Counted from the first letter of the stretch, positions 17,122-25,761 are shown. The stretch: 64,000 nucleotides of DNA from an uncultured Collinsella sp. (GCA_900540895.1 UQHV01000011.1:17634-81633); one strand, 5' to 3'. Notes: generated by a model not told the origin, from the sequence alone. A program made the numbers and translations.

Positions 17122-18249
17122 GTGGCCCCCGCTCAGGCAAGCCTGCTGGCCAAGCTCGACACCCAAGAGCGCGTGCGCGACTTTTTGACCAACGCCGTCG
17201 CCAGCGGCCGCGCATCGCACGCCTACCTGTTTTTGGGCGCTCCCGGCGCCGGCAAGCTCGATGCCGCATGGGCGCTCGCCCAGGCCTTCCTGTGCGAGCA
17301 GGACGGCTGCGGCGCATGCGACAGCTGCGTGCGCGTTGCGCGGCACACGCATCCCGACGTGCACTATTACACGCCCGAGAGCGCCACGGGCTACCTCATT
17401 GCCCAGACCCGCGAGCTGCTCGACGATGTGCCTCTGGCGCCCATCCGTGCCAAGGCCAAGGTCTACATCATCGACCGTGCCGAGCAGCTGCGCGCTAACA
17501 CCGCCAACGCACTGCTCAAAACACTCGAGGAGCCGCCCGAGGGCGTTATGTTCATCTTGTTGGGCACCTCGGCAGACGTGATGCTGCCCACCATCGTGAG
17601 CCGCTGCCAGTGCGTGCCGTTTCGGCTGGTGTCGCCCGCCGTCGCCGCGCAGGCCGTGAGCCGCGCCACCGGTCAGGACCCTGCGCGTTGCCGCATGGCC
17701 GTCGCCGTGGCGGGAAGCCCCACGCGTGGCATCGAGTTCCTCAAGAGCGCCGAGCGTCAGGATGCTCGCCGCCAGATGGTTCGCGCCATCGATTCGCTCA
17801 TCGCCGCCGACGAGGCCGACGTGCTCAGCCGCGCCAAGTCGCTCATCGTCGCCGTTAAGGCGCCGCTCGCCGAGGTCAAGTCCACGCAGGAAAAGGTGCT
17901 CGAACAAAACGCCGACTACCTGTCGCGTGGAGCATTGAAGCAGCTTGAGGACCGCAACAAGCGCGAACTCAACGCGCGCGAGCGTTCGGGTATCATGGAA
18001 GCGCTGGCGAGCGCGCGGACGCTCATGCGCGACGTGCTGCTGACGCTTCAGGACGAGGCAGCCGACGTGGTGAACGAAGACGTGCGCGACACGATCGGTC
18101 GGCTTGCCGCCGCGACCAATGTTGCGGGTGCCACCCAGGCGCTCGAGGCAGTCGCGACCGCCGAGCGCAACATCGCCAGAAACGTTACTCCCCAGCTGGC
18201 CATCGAGGTCATGCTGTTCGATATCAGGAAGGCACTGAAATGCCGTTAG
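17122..18249 (+). CDS. holB: DNA polymerase III delta' subunit
   Basis: This clamp-loader subunit helps open the sliding clamp ring. GTG 17122 gives the expected N terminus two bases after the tmk stop; the longer in-frame extension overlaps tmk and is unlikely. The P-loop-like GAPGAGK is at residues 39-45. The zinc module (CxxC within GCGACDSC) and the sensor block ALLKTLEEPPE followed by TIVSRCQ are clear. The length is 375 residues. It overlaps the next gene by ten bases. Confidence 0.93.
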   Translation: MAPAQASLLAKLDTQERVRDFLTNAVASGRASHAYLFLGAPGAGKLDAAWALAQAFLCEQDGCGACDSCVRVARHTHPDVHYYTPESATGYLIAQTRELLDDVPLAPIRAKAKVYIIDRAEQLRANTANALLKTLEEPPEGVMFILLGTSADVMLPTIVSRCQCVPFRLVSPAVAAQAVSRATGQDPARCRMAVAVAGSPTRGIEFLKSAERQDARRQMVRAIDSLIAADEADVLSRAKSLIVAVKAPLAEVKSTQEKVLEQNADYLSRGALKQLEDRNKRELNARERSGIMEALASARTLMRDVLLTLQDEAADVVNEDVRDTIGRLAAATNVAGATQALEAVATAERNIARNVTPQLAIEVMLFDIRKALKCR

Positions 18250-19940
18250 TCGTACCCGTTAAGTTTACCTACGCCTCGCGCGACCTGTGGTTCGACCCGC
18301 AGGATCTGGATATCCTCGAGGCCGATTATGCCATTTGCTCCACCGAGCGCGGAACCGAGATCGGCCTGGTCACGGCCGATCCCTTCGAGGTGCCGCAAGA
18401 CGAGATTGGCCAGCCGCTCAAGCCCGTGTTGCGCGTGGCGAGCGACATCGACCTGCAGCTTGCCGACGACCTGGCTATCCAGGGTGACGAGGCCATGGTC
18501 GACTTCCGCCGTCTGGTCAAGGAACTCGACCTCGAGATGAAGCCGGTCGGCGTCGAGTACCTGTTTGGCGGCGAGAAGGCTGTGTTCTACTTTGCTGCCG
18601 AGGAGCGCGTCGATTTCCGTCAGCTCGTCAAGGACCTGTCCTCGACGCTGCACATTCGCGTCGACATGCGCCAGATCGGCGTGCGCGACGAGACCCGCCT
18701 GGTGGGCGGCTATGCCCAGTGCGGCCAGGAGCTCTGCTGCACGCGCTTTGGCGGACAGTTTGAGCCGGTTTCGATTCGCATGGCAAAAGAGCAGGACCTG
18801 CCGCTCAATTCGTCCAAAATTAGCGGCGTCTGCGGCCGCCTGATGTGCTGCCTGCGCTACGAGTTCGAGGCGTACAAGGACTTTAAGAGCCGCGCGCCCA
18901 AAAAGAAGACGCTTATCGATACGCCGCTTGGCAAGGCGCGCATCCAGGAATATGACACGCCGCGCGAGCAGCTGGTGTTGCGCCTGGAGAACGGCAAAGT
19001 CTTTAAGGTCAACCTGGCCGACATGACCTGCTCGGAGGGCTGTAAAAAGAAGGCCGCCGAGCAGGGCTGCAACTGCCGTCCCGACTGCGTGACGCGCGAT
19101 GTGCTCGAGCGTATCGAGTCGCCCGAGATGCGCTTGGCGCTTATGGAGCTCGACCGCGAGAACGGCGTCGACGTGGGCGATGGCCTGTCGAGTGCCGACC
19201 GACTGGCGGGGACGACGATGCCCAAGCGCCGCCGTCGCGATGCGGACGCCGATACCCGTGCCGGTCAGAGCCAGGGCGAGGGTCGCGGCCGCGGTAAGGG
19301 TCGCGGCAAGGCCGAGGCACCCGAGGTTGAGGAGGCTGCCGGTGGACGTCGTCGCCGCAAGCGCTCGGGTTCGGGCGATGCCGGCGAGGCCGCTCCCGCA
19401 GGCAAGAATTCTCCCCGCGAGCGCGAGGCTCAGCAGCCTCAGCAGCAAAACCGCGGCGGTGGCATGAATCCCACGCGCCGTCGTCGCCGCCATTTGTCGA
19501 GCGAGGAGCGCGAGGACGCCTTCCGCGCCGCAGCCGCTCGCGAAGCCGGTGCCGGCCCCAAGGGTGGTTCGGGTTCCGATGCGCCTGCCGACAAGGGTGG
19601 CAAGCAGCGCAACGATGACGAGCGCACCCCGCGTCCGCGTCGTCGCCATTCCTCGGGCACGCAGCAAAAGCCCTCGGTGCCCTCTGTGGCCGATCAGGTC
19701 TCGGATGGCGAGGTCAAGGTCACACGTCGTCGCCCCGGAGATGGCGGGGGAGCGGCTGCCAAGGCTTCGCGTGGCGCCGCTCGCGACGAGCGCGGGCCGC
19801 GCGAGGATCGCGGTGGCGAGGGCTCGGCCGACCAGGGTCAAAAGCGCCGTCGCCGTCGCCGTTCCCGCAAGCCGCGCCAGGATGGTGGCGAGGGCTCGAC
19901 CCCGTCTTCGTCCGCACCACAACCGCCCGCCGGCGAATAA
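18240..19940 (+). CDS. PSP1-domain protein (RicT/YaaT-like) with a long basic, disordered tail
   Basis: Residues 1-280 form the PSP1 domain with the conserved Cys blocks QELCCTRFGG and ISGVCGRLMCCLRYE. In Bacillus the relative RicT (YaaT) joins an iron-sulphur complex affecting RNase Y and development. A second Cys cluster (CSEGCKKKAAEQGCNC) follows. The last 230 residues are low-complexity Arg/Gly/Lys, such as RGRGKGRGK and RRRRRSRKPR, suggesting RNA binding. Such a tail is not part of the Bacillus protein. It overlaps holB by ten bases. Confidence 0.88.
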   Translation: MPLVVPVKFTYASRDLWFDPQDLDILEADYAICSTERGTEIGLVTADPFEVPQDEIGQPLKPVLRVASDIDLQLADDLAIQGDEAMVDFRRLVKELDLEMKPVGVEYLFGGEKAVFYFAAEERVDFRQLVKDLSSTLHIRVDMRQIGVRDETRLVGGYAQCGQELCCTRFGGQFEPVSIRMAKEQDLPLNSSKISGVCGRLMCCLRYEFEAYKDFKSRAPKKKTLIDTPLGKARIQEYDTPREQLVLRLENGKVFKVNLADMTCSEGCKKKAAEQGCNCRPDCVTRDVLERIESPEMRLALMELDRENGVDVGDGLSSADRLAGTTMPKRRRRDADADTRAGQSQGEGRGRGKGRGKAEAPEVEEAAGGRRRRKRSGSGDAGEAAPAGKNSPREREAQQPQQQNRGGGMNPTRRRRRHLSSEEREDAFRAAAAREAGAGPKGGSGSDAPADKGGKQRNDDERTPRPRRRHSSGTQQKPSVPSVADQVSDGEVKVTRRRPGDGGGAAAKASRGAARDERGPREDRGGEGSADQGQKRRRRRRSRKPRQDGGEGSTPSSSAPQPPAGE

Positions 19941-20004
19941 CGCCCGCGAGCGGATTTAGCCCGCCTTGCCCCGAGCGCATCGGGGTATCATAGCGCCGAA
20001 TCAA

Positions 20005-20038
20005 CAACCCTCCCTGCGACCGAACGTAGGGAGGGTTG
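20005..20038 (+). promoter_or_regulatory. Hairpin that encloses the comF ribosome site
   Basis: CAACCCTCCCT (20005-20015) is exactly complementary to AGGGAGGGTTG (20028-20038). The right arm contains the only Shine-Dalgarno-like sequence for the TTG start at 20043, so the fold would hide it. Confidence 0.6.
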
Positions 20039-20042
20039 TGTC

Positions 20043-20849
20043 TTGAAGAGCCGTTTGAACATATTGAGCCGTCTGCAGGGCGCCGGTGCCCTGCTGTTTG
20101 CGGACGAATTGCTACCGTTTGCCGAGCACGCGACGTACGAGGCGCTTGAGGCGTTGTCGCCCACGCGATGTGCCGGCTGCGAACGCGCCGGTGCGCTTAT
20201 TTGCCAAGACTGCCTGGCCGCGCTCACGCTCATCGACCCACGTCATAGCTGCACCCGATGCGGCGCCCCGTTTGGGGATTTGCTGTGCACTGAGTGTTCG
20301 GTCGAGGGCACGTCCTTGGCAATGGCGGAGGCGCTCGACCGCTGCCTGGCGTGCGCCGTCTATGCGCATCCGCTGCCGCGCATCATTAAAGCGTACAAGG
20401 ACGCGGGCGAGCGACGTCTGGCTCCGTATCTGGCGGAGCTGCTCTACGACACCGCCCTGCATGCCCAGGTCGTAGCGCCCGATCGCTATGGAGGTGTGCT
20501 GTCCGGTGCGGATGCGGTGGTGTTTGTGCCTGCGACGGCGGCAGCGTTTCGGCGGCGTGATTTTGATCATATGGAGGCCATTGCGCGCCCATTTTGCGAG
20601 CTGTCGGGTGTTCCCCTGCTCGATGCTCTCGTCAAGTACGGGCATGGTGACCAGCGCGAACTCGGTCGTGAGGAGCGCCGCGAGCGTGCCCGAGGTATGT
20701 ACGAGACGGTTGAGGACGTGCACGGCCGCCGCTTGCTGCTTATCGACGACGTTATCACCACGGGTGCGACGATGGCAGCGGCTTCGGCGGAACTCAAGCG
20801 CGCCGGCGCTGCGGCAGTCGATGGCCTTGCTATCGCACGCGTTTGGTAG
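20043..20849 (+). CDS. ComF-family phosphoribosyltransferase-like protein
   Basis: A ComFC-type protein linked in other bacteria to DNA uptake. The N-terminal zinc cluster has four CxxC pairs (CAGC, CQDC, CTRC and CTEC). The C-terminal PRPP-binding motif is LLLIDDVITTGATM. The start is TTG 20043, with its ribosome site buried in a hairpin. In many Firmicutes comFC lies just upstream of the raiA/hpf gene. Here an hpf gene follows 3.2 kb later, separated by a putative nuclease, an RNA leader and a lipoprotein. Confidence 0.88.
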   Translation: MKSRLNILSRLQGAGALLFADELLPFAEHATYEALEALSPTRCAGCERAGALICQDCLAALTLIDPRHSCTRCGAPFGDLLCTECSVEGTSLAMAEALDRCLACAVYAHPLPRIIKAYKDAGERRLAPYLAELLYDTALHAQVVAPDRYGGVLSGADAVVFVPATAAAFRRRDFDHMEAIARPFCELSGVPLLDALVKYGHGDQRELGREERRERARGMYETVEDVHGRRLLLIDDVITTGATMAAASAELKRAGAAAVDGLAIARVW

Positions 20850-20860
20850 GGGTGGTTCAG

Positions 20861-21970
20861 ATGGCAATAAAGATCGGGCAGCGTGGCAAGCCTGCAAGCG
20901 AGCAGCTGGCTGCTTCCGTAATTCTGACGGGTGCCTCGGCGCTGCGCATGATGCGCGCCGAGCGCCGGCAGATGGGCTACATAAGCTGGAAGGACCTTAA
21001 TCCCGATGAAGAGCGCCGTGTGCTGCGCACGTCGTCGCCCTCGACCGAGGACATCTATCTTCCCGATTTGGTGCGGATTGGGGCCGCAAGCGGCGAGGTG
21101 CAAGAGGATTTGTGCTTGCTGGTAGGGTCTGCAGCGCAGCGCCGCCGTATTCTTGGCGTGAGCTGGTCCGTATGCTCCGAGTTGCCCGCCGGCTCGATTC
21201 TAGAGGTGGAACCAGGGGTGTACAGTCTATCTCCCGAGGCCCTTTGTGTTGCCGTCGCCCGCGAGGTCGGCTGTATCCAGGCATTTGCCCTGGCCCAGGA
21301 GCTGTGCTCTAAGATTTCGCTGAGTGACCGCGGGCAGTATCTACCTCCCTACACATCGCCTGTCGTGAACAAATTGGCAAAGGACAAAGACCAGCCGCCA
21401 GATGTCGGTTACTTTGAGGTCGAGTCCGTGCTGACACCCGATTGCCTGGTAGATTACCTCGCGGCATGCAAGGGGAGCGCGGCCAAGCAGCTGCGGCGGC
21501 TGTGTCCCTATCTGTCGGAAAACCTGCGTTCACCCATGGAGTGCATCATGCTTGCCATGTTTTCGCTTCCGTTTTCCTATGGCGGATTTGCCTGTGGTCC
21601 CTTTAAGACCGACTACAAGATCGAGTTCAACGACCGTGCACAGGCGATCTCGGGGATGCCGCATGCGGTTTGCGATGCCTTTCAGGAAGCAGCCCGGTTT
21701 GACTTGGAATACAACGGTGAGCTGGGCCATTCTTCTCGGAGGGGACGTATCCATGATGAAAAGCGCAACACGGGCTTGATTACTATGGGAATCGAGGTCG
21801 CGACGGTCAACAACGAAATGCTCTGTGACATGGAAGCGATGGAAGCACTCGCATGGCGCATCCACCAGCGTATGCGAAAGCGGTACCGGAATCGTGTCGA
21901 TGCCCGCAGGAAAAAGCAAGAGCCGCTGCTTAACACGCTGCGGGCGTGTTTTGGGCTTAAACCCGCCTAA
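20861..21970 (+). CDS. Uncharacterised protein with a possible DUF559/Vsr-like nuclease core
   Basis: I do not recognise the full-length family. The C-terminal third, about residues 280-325, reads FDLEYNGELGHSSRRG followed by DEKRNTGLITMGIEV. This resembles the D...E-x-G-x-H and DxxRxxxLxxxG pattern of Vsr/DUF559 endonuclease folds. The N-terminal two thirds have no clear motif. ATG 20861 follows comF by 11 bases, with AGGGGTGG upstream. It ends 34 bases before MITE-like element 2. It could be a defence-type nuclease or a DNA-binding protein; the nuclease call rests on motif resemblance only. Confidence 0.65.
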   Translation: MAIKIGQRGKPASEQLAASVILTGASALRMMRAERRQMGYISWKDLNPDEERRVLRTSSPSTEDIYLPDLVRIGAASGEVQEDLCLLVGSAAQRRRILGVSWSVCSELPAGSILEVEPGVYSLSPEALCVAVAREVGCIQAFALAQELCSKISLSDRGQYLPPYTSPVVNKLAKDKDQPPDVGYFEVESVLTPDCLVDYLAACKGSAAKQLRRLCPYLSENLRSPMECIMLAMFSLPFSYGGFACGPFKTDYKIEFNDRAQAISGMPHAVCDAFQEAARFDLEYNGELGHSSRRGRIHDEKRNTGLITMGIEVATVNNEMLCDMEAMEALAWRIHQRMRKRYRNRVDARRKKQEPLLNTLRACFGLKPA

Positions 21971-22004
21971 CAATGCTCTGAAACAGGGGGTTGGATATAT
22001 GCTC

Positions 22005-22221
22005 TGGCCAAAAAATAGCAAATATGAGTACTGCTACAAATTCAGTAACAGCAAAATCAGGGATTTTGGGACTGGAAGATGGCGTAAATTAGAAAGTTAT
22101 TAAACAAATGTGGAATATCCTGGCATCAATCTGACGTTATAGAGCGTGAAAACAGCTTGCAGAGCCAAAAACTCCTGCTACTAAATTGGTAACAGTACTC
22201 ATATTTGCTATTTTTTGGCCA
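22005..22221. mobile_element. MITE-like element 2 (48-base terminal inverted repeats)
   Basis: The left end (22005-22052) begins TGGCCAAAAAATAGCAAATA and the right end (22174-22221) is its reverse complement with few mismatches. Both share GAGTACTG and a GTTACT...AGTAAC-type inner repeat. The interior of about 120 bases is AT-rich and has no gene. The right end matches the solo-looking copy at 7654-7701 almost base for base. There is no clear target duplication. The rest of the 21971-22342 stretch holds nothing else I can name. Confidence 0.6.
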
Positions 22222-22342
22222 CGGCGCTCCCAGACGGGTGTGTTGGGGCTTTCCATAGGGGAGCGACGGGCTCAATCAGAGCACGTGCGGTCCGTCCTGA
22301 CCTGCGAAATCTGTACTCGCGATGCGAATAACGCCCCTAACC

Positions 22343-22371
22343 TTAAACTTTAGCTTGAACTTAGCTATAAT
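22343..22371 (+). promoter_or_regulatory. Strong vegetative promoter for the long leader
   Basis: TTAAAC (22343-22348), a 17-base spacer and a perfect TATAAT (22366-22371). Transcription would begin near 22378, about 325 bases before the next gene's start. Confidence 0.75.
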
Positions 22372-22377
22372 GCGCTT

Positions 22378-22690
22378 CGTTCCTACCAGGCTGTGGTTGC
22401 GGACGGACGAAATGCCCGTCCTAGTCCAAGACAGACGCGGTCAAAGGGATCCACGTAAGCGACCGCGTGCGCGCGGCGCGATCATGGCGCGTCCTAGATG
22501 TAAGCCGCACCGTCCGTTCTACTTTCTTTGGGGCAATACCGCCTCGCGGGCGAGCGGGCCAGTCGTGAAGGTGGCTGCGGCCTCCCGAGCAAACACCCCG
22601 GTGCGCAAGTGTGGGGTCAAATACCAGGTCAGCTGGTGGGAACAACCTGATATTCCGCGCAACGCACGGATCGTATACGACACAGAAGGC
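22378..22690 (+). ncRNA. Candidate structured RNA or long 5' leader between comF and hpf
   Basis: About 310 GC-rich bases follow a strong promoter but contain no convincing gene. Several helices are visible: ACGCGGTC/GACCGCGT (22435-22442 with 22461-22468, perfect); CGGACGG (22400-22406) with CCGTCCG (22510-22516), competing with a local CCGTCC at 22416-22421; ACCCCG/TGGGGT around 22595-22618; and a CTCG/CGAG hairpin near 22552. The comF-to-raiA/hpf neighbourhood is where the raiA noncoding RNA class is found, so this may be a member. I cannot confirm that without a covariance model. Confidence 0.45.
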
Positions 22691-22702
22691 AGGGTAGTGG
22701 AC

Positions 22703-23728
22703 ATGGTGAGGGGCAGCTTGATGCACGCGGCTCGGTTAGGTGCTGGGACCGCAGCGGTCATCGCCGTTTTGGGCCTGAGCGGATGCGCGTTCAACCCGCT
22801 GTCTACGTTCACGACTCCCACGATCGACCAGATCGAGTACGAGACCGTCACGCCGGCGGTGTCGGACGATGCCCTGGTCACTCCCGGAACCCTGACGGTC
22901 GCCCTCGATACTTCCGATGCGCCGCAGGCAATGCAGGGCGCCGACGGCGAGCTCACGGGGTATGCGGTTGACGCCGCCCGCGCCCTCGCAAGCCGCATGG
23001 GCCTTAAGGTCGCCTTTGTCGATGCGTCCTCGGCAGGTTCCGCGCTCGGCGACAAAAAGGCCGATATCTTTATCGGCGAGATTAACTCCACGGACGGGGA
23101 CATTAGCTCGCTCGGCACCTGCCTGTACGATGCCACTTCCGTGTTCGGTAAAACTAGCGATGGTGGGTCGCTAAGCGTTTCCACCGATACCCTTAACGCG
23201 TCTACTCTGGGTGTCCAAATGTCCTCGGCCTCGCAGGAGGCGCTTGCTAAGCAGAGCATCACCGCCAACCAAAAGACCTACTCCAACATCAACGAGTGCT
23301 TTGAGGCGCTCGAGTCCGGCGAGGTCGACTATGTGATTTGCGACTCCACGGCCGGCGGCTACCTTGCACGCCTGATGAGCGAGGTCTCCTATGTCGGTGC
23401 GCTCGAGGCGCCCTCGACGCTTGGTGTTGCGGGCCTCTCGTCCAATGACAAACTGTGCCGCGCCGTGAGCGATGCCCTCGACGGTATTACGGCCGACGGC
23501 ACGCTCGAGGCGGTCCACTGCGTCTGGTATGGCAGGATGCCCTACGACCTCACCACTAAGACGGTTTCGGGCGCTAACGTGCAGCCGGGCGACTCTGAGT
23601 CCAGTGAGACCACGTCCTCCGGCAGCGAGTCCTCCGATTCCAACAATGAGACCGCATCCTCCGAGGACAAATCGTCCAGCCAGGAAGGCGCCATCACCGA
23701 CGACGACATTAACAAACTCAATAGCTAG
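22703..23728 (+). CDS. Solute-binding lipoprotein, family 3-like (amino acid or signal sensing)
   Basis: The N terminus carries a lipoprotein signal: MHAARLG, a hydrophobic stretch and the lipobox LSGC with Cys28. Residues from about 60 to 285 resemble family 3 periplasmic-binding proteins: PGTLTVALDTSDAPQAM, GELTGYAVDAARALASRMGL, and a second lobe with YVICDSTAGGYL. The last 45 residues are Ser/Glu-rich and disordered. No permease or ATPase gene is adjacent, so it may act alone as a sensor or with a distant transporter. I chose ATG 22703; GTG 22697 is also possible. It has an unusually long upstream leader. Confidence 0.8.
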   Translation: MVRGSLMHAARLGAGTAAVIAVLGLSGCAFNPLSTFTTPTIDQIEYETVTPAVSDDALVTPGTLTVALDTSDAPQAMQGADGELTGYAVDAARALASRMGLKVAFVDASSAGSALGDKKADIFIGEINSTDGDISSLGTCLYDATSVFGKTSDGGSLSVSTDTLNASTLGVQMSSASQEALAKQSITANQKTYSNINECFEALESGEVDYVICDSTAGGYLARLMSEVSYVGALEAPSTLGVAGLSSNDKLCRAVSDALDGITADGTLEAVHCVWYGRMPYDLTTKTVSGANVQPGDSESSETTSSGSESSDSNNETASSEDKSSSQEGAITDDDINKLNS

Positions 23729-23794
23729 TTATTGCTAGGGGTGGTGTCTCCTATACGTTGGAAAGGACACCTCTTCACGGTTTCAACACGCACT

Positions 23795-23828
23795 GCCGGG
23801 CTTCCCCGATGGGGGAGACCGGCTTTTT
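23795..23828 (+). terminator. Rho-independent terminator after the lipoprotein gene
   Basis: GCCGG (23795-23799) with CCGGC (23819-23823), and an inner CTTCCCC/GGGGGAG, form a long stem followed by five T. The remaining 23829-24045 stretch before hpf shows no gene. Confidence 0.85.
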
Positions 23829-24045
23829 CATCCCAATAAAACCAGCAGGTCAAAGCCAATTTTCGGGACCAAATACAAAGCCGTTGGCCCCCTCCCATAG
23901 CGCACTTTGCCACGGAAAAGTGCGAGACTTCGGTATGCGGTATCAAGCAATCGTTATTCGGGTCTTTGGGAATTCGGGTGATTAAATGCACGGCAATGGG
24001 TACATAGGCAGTACAGTAAGTCCCCGAGGCAGATTGGAGCCACGT

Positions 24046-24630
24046 ATGGATATCAAGGTTTCTGGACGCAAGACGACGGTAACCGATGCTCTGCGTGCGC
24101 ATGTGGATGAGAAGATCGGCGAGGCGCTCAAGGTTTTCGATATCGAGCCCATGACAGTCGACGTCGTGCTTCGTTATGAGAAGAACCCCTCGAACCCCAA
24201 CCCGGCAATCGTCGAGGTCACGGTTCGTGTCCGCGGTTCTGTGATTCGCGTTGCCGAGCACGGCGCAGATATGTATGCCGCCATCGATCTCTCCGCCGAT
24301 AAGGTCACCCGCCAGCTGCGCAAGTTCAAGACCAAGGTCGTGGACAACCGCCAGGGTGGTGCCAGTGCCGCGGATGTCGCGCCGGTCGAGCGCGTTGAGG
24401 ATCTGGCCGACCTGCTGCTGCCCGAGGAGGACGACGACCTGCTCGTCCGCGAGAAGGTCATCGATGTCACCCCGATGACCGAGGAACAGGCGCTGGTGCA
24501 GACCGATCTGCTCGGCCACGACTTCTACGTGTTCGAGAACGCGACGACCGGTCTCATCAATGTGGTGTATCACCGTAAGAATGGTGGATATGGCATCATC
24601 AAGCCCCGCATCGAAACACTTGACGAGTAA
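24046..24630 (+). CDS. hpf: Ribosome hibernation-promoting factor, long form
   Basis: This protein pairs and silences 70S ribosomes in resting cells. The N-terminal S30AE domain starts MDIKVSGRKTTVTDALRAHV. The C-terminal dimerisation domain is complete, with FYVFENATTGLINVVYHRKNGGYGIIKP. The 194 residues match the long form. ATG 24046 is chosen over an upstream in-frame ATG because the domain starts here and TTGGAG precedes it. It is a single-gene unit with its own terminator. Confidence 0.95.
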   Translation: MDIKVSGRKTTVTDALRAHVDEKIGEALKVFDIEPMTVDVVLRYEKNPSNPNPAIVEVTVRVRGSVIRVAEHGADMYAAIDLSADKVTRQLRKFKTKVVDNRQGGASAADVAPVERVEDLADLLLPEEDDDLLVREKVIDVTPMTEEQALVQTDLLGHDFYVFENATTGLINVVYHRKNGGYGIIKPRIETLDE

Positions 24631-24659
24631 AATACGTTAACTTGCATGAGTTAACGGTT

Positions 24660-24691
24660 GGCGGCCATCCCATGCGGGTGGCCGCCTTTTT
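24660..24691 (+). terminator. Rho-independent terminator of hpf
   Basis: GGCGGCCA (24660-24667) pairs with TGGCCGCC (24679-24686), followed by five T. Confidence 0.92.
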
Positions 24692-24709
24692 ACGTAAGGA
24701 GTCGCTTTG

Positions 24710-25663
24710 ATGGACAAGGCCGCATCCGCCGGTCATTCGAACCGTTGCCGCATCGTCGTCGATACCTGCTGCGACTTTAGCCCCGAGGTCGCCGCGAACC
24801 TTGATGTCGATATCCTGGGTTTCCCCTTCATTATCGATGGCGAGGAGCGCACAGACGACATCTGGTCGAGCATGAGCCCTAAGGAGTTCTACGACCGCAT
24901 GCGCGCCGGTGCCCGCGTGTCCACCTCCGCCGTGTCGCTCGGTCGCTATATCGAGTTCTTTACCGAGTGCGCCAAAGAGGGCACGCCCACGGTCTACCTG
25001 TGCTTTACCTCGGCGCTGTCGTCGAGCTACAACTCCGCGTGCCAGGCGGCAGATGCCGTGCGCGCCGAGTATCCCAACTTTGAGCTCTACGTGGTCGACA
25101 ACGCCCTGCCCTGCGCGACCGGCGCGCTCTTGGCGCTCGAGGCCGTGCGCCAGCGTTCGGCGGGGCTGACCGCCAAACAGCTGGTCGATTGGGCAAACGA
25201 GGCAAAAACCTACGTGCACGGCTACTTTACGCTCGAGAGCTTCGACGCACTGGCTGCCGGCGGCCGCATTCCTCCCGCGGCGGCGCAGCTCACGGCAAAG
25301 CTCGACGTCAAGCCCGAGCTCTCCTACGACCTGGCCGGCTCGCTGTCGCTGATCGGCGTCAACCGCGGCCGCAAGAAGGCGCTCAAGTCCATCCTCAAGT
25401 CGTTCCGCGAGAACTACGTGCCCGATCGCACCATGCCCATCGCCATCATGACGGCCGATGCCGAAAAGGATGGTGACTGGCTCGAAGCCGCCATCCGCAA
25501 GGAGGAGGGTTGCGCCGACGTCACGATCATTCGCGGCTCCGTGGGTCCCACCATCGGCTCGCACGTGGGCCCCGGCATGGTGGGCTGCGCGTTTTGGGGT
25601 AAGAACCGCGCCGACAAGGCGTCGCTTTCCGACCGTATCGCCCGCCGCGTGCGCGGTCAGTAG
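24710..25663 (+). CDS. DegV-family fatty-acid-binding protein
   Basis: DegV/FakB proteins bind a fatty acid and present it to a kinase (FakA) for lipid synthesis. The family start IVVDTCCDFSPEV, the ligand-contact VSTSAVS, and the later ESFDALAAGGRI and GSVGPTIGSHVGPG blocks are all present. The length is 317 residues. ATG 24710 follows AAGGAG; a TTG just before it is in frame but unnecessary. No fakA kinase is nearby. Confidence 0.92.
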   Translation: MDKAASAGHSNRCRIVVDTCCDFSPEVAANLDVDILGFPFIIDGEERTDDIWSSMSPKEFYDRMRAGARVSTSAVSLGRYIEFFTECAKEGTPTVYLCFTSALSSSYNSACQAADAVRAEYPNFELYVVDNALPCATGALLALEAVRQRSAGLTAKQLVDWANEAKTYVHGYFTLESFDALAAGGRIPPAAAQLTAKLDVKPELSYDLAGSLSLIGVNRGRKKALKSILKSFRENYVPDRTMPIAIMTADAEKDGDWLEAAIRKEEGCADVTIIRGSVGPTIGSHVGPGMVGCAFWGKNRADKASLSDRIARRVRGQ

Positions 25664-25761
25664 GCAAGCGCTGCGTCCGTAATCGCCCTCGACTCACAGC
25701 CCAAACGCTGGCACCGAGTATTCAACCTGGTAACAACACCCAACCCAAAAGGAAAGGTTTC

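Noticed and set aside
22561..22590. Possible T-box antiterminator (GGTGGCTGCGG) in the lipoprotein leader
   Set aside because: The conserved T-box core needs GGGTGGTACCGCG-like sequence, a specifier loop and usually AGTA features. Only a loose GGTGG match is present.
22322..22702. N-terminal extension of the lipoprotein back to 22322
   Set aside because: The extension is Arg-rich, has no ribosome site, contains the promoter, and would place the lipoprotein signal in the middle of a protein.
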